This document shows positions 14,699 through 14,943 of a DNA stretch of 14,943 nt, one piece after another. The notes under the pieces are model-generated. The model was not told the DNA's origin. It saw nothing but the letters and a program-made list of their open reading frames with translations, and did not search any database. Each line of letters begins with the position of its first letter. Within the stretch, counting starts at the first letter, position 1. Position numbers and translations under genes: made by a program. The DNA lies in the NCBI RefSeq assembly GCF_035294165.1, contig NZ_DATGLN010000138.1, forward strand, positions 1-14,943, written 5' to 3'. Source of the stretch: Chthonomonas sp035294165. GTDB lineage: Bacteria > Armatimonadota > Chthonomonadetes > Chthonomonadales > Chthonomonadaceae.

Positions 14699-14943
14699 AC
14701 TTGCTTTGCAGGTTGTCGCTAGAACCGGAAACTAATCGCTCTAGCCCTCTTTCCCCTTCAAAGCACACGCACTTGTCCTCAGAACGGGTAGTATTGAAAC
14801 TCAAGATTTCTCGCCTTCGGCTCGAAATGACAAGTGTCTATTTCACAAGAAATGACAGGTGTCTCTCTTGCCAGCTCTTCAAGGCCGATGCCCTCCCTTC
14901 AAGGGTTACCCCTACGACCCTTCACTTCAACACGCTCTCACTT
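14699..14943. other. Gene-free tail with short repeats
   Basis: No credible coding frame is seen. The stretch holds a diverged third copy of the intergenic repeat and several YTCAARG heptamers about 21 nt apart (14757/14778 and 14878/14898). It resembles the 2549-3370 region in composition and motif order, and continues past the window edge. Confidence 0.7.
14793..14885 (+). repeat. Intergenic repeat, copy 3 (diverged second half)
   Basis: Its first 40 bases (14793-14832) are identical to 2673-2712 of copy 1, including the full GCC-TTC-GGC hairpin. The second hairpin unit is replaced by a degenerate version that retains a GAAATGACAG motif (14850-14859). The element closes with the same GCTCTTCAAGGCC end. 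Orientation is the same as in copies 1 and 2, so like-oriented copies lie on both sides of the 3371-14649 gene block. Confidence 0.88.

Overview
The window reads as a piece of a diderm (Gram-negative type) bacterial chromosome of moderately high G+C. It carries a partial lipid II flippase gene (murJ), a split shikimate-pathway gene (aroF), and an accessory envelope locus of five genes on the + strand. The planctomycete-type cytochrome/DUF1585 architecture paired with a DUF1501-like Tat protein, together with many short intergenic hairpin repeats, suggests Armatimonadota (Chthonomonas-like), Planctomycetota or a related lineage. That assignment rests on gene style only.

Layout. (1) 2-1519 (+): murJ, cut off at the 5' side by the window edge. 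(2) 1526-2548 (-), convergent with murJ and 6 bp from it: a type I-beta DAHP synthase whose ferredoxin-like regulatory domain (2330-2548) and catalytic barrel (1526-2296) are separated by an in-frame TAA exactly at the domain linker. The barrel also lacks the Arg of the KPR(T/S) motif and the His of the DPSH motif. (3) 2549-3370: 822 bp without a credible gene, holding two copies of an 86-bp repeat (85/86 identical) and several hairpins. (4) 3371-4186: a lipoprotein with two DUF4397-like repeats, followed by an 11-bp hairpin. (5) 4415-14649: a four-gene unit with gaps of 37, 90 and 34 bp. It encodes a cysteine-free anti-sigma-like single-span membrane protein, a 1291-residue exported beta-rich putative outer-membrane protein with six internal repeats, a 1083-residue exported protein with two CXXCH haem motifs and inserted golvesin/PKD-like modules, and a twin-arginine DUF1501-like protein. 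(6) 14650-14943: a strong terminator-like hairpin and a third, diverged copy of the repeat.

How the genes may work together. The last four genes look like one transcription unit whose products would sit in the inner membrane, outer membrane and periplasm. This is consistent with an envelope-spanning system with a redox component, but the substrate and function cannot be read from sequence. The most checkable oddities are the split aroF with its altered active site, the novel-looking repeat protein, and the anti-sigma-like protein without zinc ligands or a neighbouring sigma gene.
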